A DNA stretch of 5,724 nucleotides from Candidatus Nitrosopumilus sp. (lineage in GTDB: Archaea > Thermoproteota > Nitrososphaeria > Nitrososphaerales > Nitrosopumilaceae), in the NCBI GenBank assembly GCA_016784625.1, contig JADHUF010000073.1:1-5724 (forward strand), read 5' to 3'. The notes under the pieces are model-generated. The model was not told where the DNA came from. It ran no database searches and worked only from the letters and a program-made list of their open reading frames with translations. Positions 4,803-5,724 of this stretch are shown in pieces. Numbering within the stretch: the stretch's first letter is position 1; every line of letters starts with the position of its first letter. The translations under genes and the position numbers were made by a program.

Positions 4803-4927
4803 GATTCATCTTTTCCATCAAAGAATCCTTTAGATTCAATGTAATCTATTCCATGTTGATTGTAATGATTATTGAGAAGTCTTAGATTTTCAAATGTCTT
4901 ACCACAATGAGTACATTGTATAGTCAT
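4799..4927 (-). CDS. 42-residue classical C2H2 zinc-finger protein, operon 1 first gene
   Basis: One finger fills residues 5-25: Cys5, Cys8, His21 and His25, with Phe12 and Leu18 at the two core positions. This fits C-x2-C-x3-F-x5-L-x2-H-x3-H exactly, the consensus of eukaryotic C2H2 fingers. The C-terminal part (26-42) is mixed and acidic, ending GKDES. Archaea do carry such single-finger proteins; DNA, RNA or protein can be the target and one finger alone rarely gives specific DNA binding. The start is ATG 4927, with a TATA box centred 25.5 nt upstream inside the 27-nt repeat shared with operon 2. Its stop overlaps the next gene by 4 nt. The related protein at 5001-5141 shares CTxCGK and HYNxxH. 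Confidence 0.85.
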   Translation of the reverse strand: MTIQCTHCGKTFENLRLLNNHYNQHGIDYIESKGFFDGKDES

Positions 4928-4941
4928 GAGTTTTCTTTATC

Positions 4942-4968
4942 ATACTATGAATAAAGAGTTTAGAGTCT
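4942..4968 (-). repeat. Promoter repeat, copy 1
   Basis: 27 nt that match 5279-5305 with one mismatch (G at 4963, A in the other copy). It includes the TTTATT TATA box (4950-4955), the BRE region just upstream and about 8 nt beyond, and ends short of the start codon, so identity is confined to promoter DNA. It drives the C2H2/Lys-rich operon. Confidence 0.85.
4950..4955 (-). promoter_or_regulatory. TATA box of operon 1
   Basis: TTTATT on the minus strand (ACTCTTTATTCAT in context), centred 25.5 nt before ATG 4927; the message is probably leaderless. Confidence 0.55.
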
Positions 4969-5000
4969 GATTTTAGAAATGAATTTCACGATAATATTAC

Positions 5001-5141
5001 TCAAGGATTATCGTTCATATGTCGATAATTGTAATGACATCTTTTATTACAAAACCAATCTAGTCCACCTAAATATTCTACATGATCAGACTTACCACAA
5101 AATGTGCATTTTATAAAATTCTTTTGACTATTTTTGGTCAT
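5001..5141 (-). CDS. 46-residue zinc finger with CxxC-x15-CxxxC, operon 2 second gene
   Basis: Cys12 and Cys15 (CTFCGK) pair with Cys31 and Cys35 (FCNKRCHYN), and His36 and His41 lie close by. The CxxC...CxxxC layout with an aromatic residue before the third Cys resembles TRASH/FCS-like treble-clef fingers. Yet IKCTFCGK and CHYNYRH align with IQCTHCGK and NHYNQH of the C2H2 protein at 4799-4927, and two 9-nt words (TGTGGTAAG, CATTACAAT) are identical at DNA level, so the genes look related despite different ligands. It starts at ATG 5141, inside the end of the upstream Lys-rich gene (14-nt overlap), so it is co-transcribed. An archaeal nucleic-acid or adaptor role is a guess. Confidence 0.78.
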   Translation of the reverse strand: MTKNSQKNFIKCTFCGKSDHVEYLGGLDWFCNKRCHYNYRHMNDNP

Positions 5142-5262
5142 CTTTTATTGATTTCTTTAATTCCTCATAAGATTCCATGTATTGTTTCTTCTTTAGGTTA
5201 TCAGGTATTGTCTTGTTGTTCTTGTTTATCTGATTTTTAATCTTATTTTTGGATTTAACCAT
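5128..5262 (-). CDS. 44-residue Lys-rich charged protein, operon 2 first gene
   Basis: Encodes 44 residues, strongly basic in the first part (MVKSKNKIKNQINKNNK), then a short helix-like stretch around YMESYEELKKSIK (28-40). Lysine is about a third of the residues, there is no cysteine, and the N-terminal part is probably disordered, which suits nucleic-acid contact. The resemblance to the 4668-4802 protein is length, composition and an ESY motif near a Lys-rich segment; that is too little to prove common descent. It starts at ATG 5262, 27.5 nt from the TATA box in the second promoter repeat. Its end overlaps the following finger gene by 14 nt in another frame. Confidence 0.7.
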   Translation of the reverse strand: MVKSKNKIKNQINKNNKTIPDNLKKKQYMESYEELKKSIKDDQK

Positions 5263-5278
5263 CCTATTACTCTACATG

Positions 5279-5305
5279 ATACTATGAATAAAGAGTTTAA
5301 AGTCT
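5279..5305 (-). repeat. Promoter repeat, copy 2
   Basis: Matches 4942-4968 at 26 of 27 positions. It holds the TATA box of operon 2 and lies in the 76-nt divergent region shared with the plus-strand gene at 5339. Confidence 0.85.
5287..5292 (-). promoter_or_regulatory. TATA box of operon 2
   Basis: TTTATT on the minus strand, centred 27.5 nt before ATG 5262, in the same sequence context as the operon 1 box. Confidence 0.55.
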
Positions 5306-5311
5306 ACAATC

Positions 5312-5317
5312 TATATT
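5312..5317 (+). promoter_or_regulatory. TATA box of the 5339 gene
   Basis: TATATT, centred 24.5 nt before ATG 5339. It lies back to back with the operon 2 promoter, about 20 nt from it, so the two polymerase complexes may interfere. A GGA 3 nt before the ATG is too close to be a ribosome binding site. Confidence 0.55.
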
Positions 5318-5338
5318 ACAATTTAACTCAAAGGAATC

Positions 5339-5724
5339 ATGAGTAATGAATTTCCAATTAATGATATCAAAGAAAAGATTAATGATATTCTAAAAGAGTC
5401 TGAAATCAGATTTTGTGGATTAATTGATAGTTCAGGGAATCTAGTTGCAGGAGATTTCAAAAGTGGAGTAATTCCATATGAGGATGAAAAGAATAGACAG
5501 AAAATGTATCAGGAATTAGCACATAGAGTATCCAATAGACAAGGATTTGATGCAAGTATGGGTCGAGTAAAGTATTCAGCTTCACGAAGAGAAAATGTAG
5601 TAATGATGAGTTTTCCTTTAGGACGATACACCATATTAGTAATTGCAGAACCTAGAGTAAACATTGACAAGTTAGGATGGAAGATTATCTACAAACTAGA
5701 CAAACAATGGTCAGAGTTTAGCGG
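5339..5724 (+). CDS. Roadblock-like small archaeal protein, 3' end outside the window
   Basis: The 128 visible codons start at ATG 5339. An N-terminal helix (INDIKEKINDILKES) leads into a strand-turn-strand FCGLIDSSGNLVAGDFKSG (residues 25-43). A helix-rich stretch (48-68) follows, then strands around VVMMSFPLGRYTILVIAEP (88-106). The GLIDSSGNLVAG element and the order of elements suggest a roadblock/LC7- or profilin-like fold, and I recall families of such proteins, present in several copies per genome, in ammonia-oxidising archaea. Members are usually about 130-150 residues, so little is probably missing. A role as a small-GTPase partner or signalling adaptor is known for roadblock proteins in general, but there is no GTPase gene here. 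It is divergent from the Lys-rich/zinc-finger operon 2. Confidence 0.8.
   Translation, partial: MSNEFPINDIKEKINDILKESEIRFCGLIDSSGNLVAGDFKSGVIPYEDEKNRQKMYQELAHRVSNRQGFDASMGRVKYSASRRENVVMMSFPLGRYTILVIAEPRVNIDKLGWKIIYKLDKQWSEFS

Overview
The window reads as a piece of a marine ammonia-oxidising archaeon chromosome (Nitrososphaeria/Thaumarchaeota, Nitrosopumilus-like). This is an inference from four things: strong A+T bias; many genes with a TATA-like hexamer centred about 24-28 nt before the start codon and no Shine-Dalgarno site, which is leaderless archaeal architecture; a crowd of 29-61 residue zinc-ribbon proteins; and a His-rich exported domain and a small C-terminal-edge gene of types I associate with this group. 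No rRNA, tRNA, CRISPR array, transposase or phage gene is visible.

Layout. Positions 1-792 (minus) hold most of a ureohydrolase of the agmatinase/arginase family with all expected metal ligands, cut by the window edge. It diverges from 882-1598 (plus), a membrane-anchored extracytoplasmic protein rich in His, Met and Cys. From 1635 to 5262 every gene I can support is on the minus strand, and most are tiny: a DnaJ-type CxxCxGxG finger (1635-1775), a CxxC-x17-CxxC protein (1903-2034), a 29-residue membrane peptide (2091-2180), a 218-residue protein with four CxxC pairs (2221-2877), a phasin-like helical protein (3048-3467), and then the two most interesting blocks. The last gene (5339 to the end, plus) is partial and resembles a small roadblock-like archaeal family.

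Block one has two similar three-gene runs, in transcription order: zinc-ribbon gene, tiny Cys6-His gene, mostly helical protein gene. They lie at 4616-3891 and 3793-3048. The two tiny proteins (29 and 32 residues) share the pattern CxDC-x4-C-x3/4-CxCDCH, so they are paralogues of a microprotein family I do not recognise.

Block two (4668-4968 and 5001-5305) consists of two two-gene operons under a nearly identical 27-nt promoter repeat. Each encodes one Lys-rich 44-residue protein and one zinc-finger protein, with overlapping reading frames (4 and 14 nt). One finger fits the classical eukaryote-style C2H2 consensus exactly. Its relative keeps the CTxCGK and HYNxxH stretches but has gained a CxxxC, so the metal ligands may differ.

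Taken together, 1635-5262 looks like a cluster of small metal-binding proteins built partly by local duplication. Whether they bind nucleic acids, handle metals or act as adaptors cannot be told from sequence. There is no stretch above 300 bases without a gene; the longest gap is 2878-3047.
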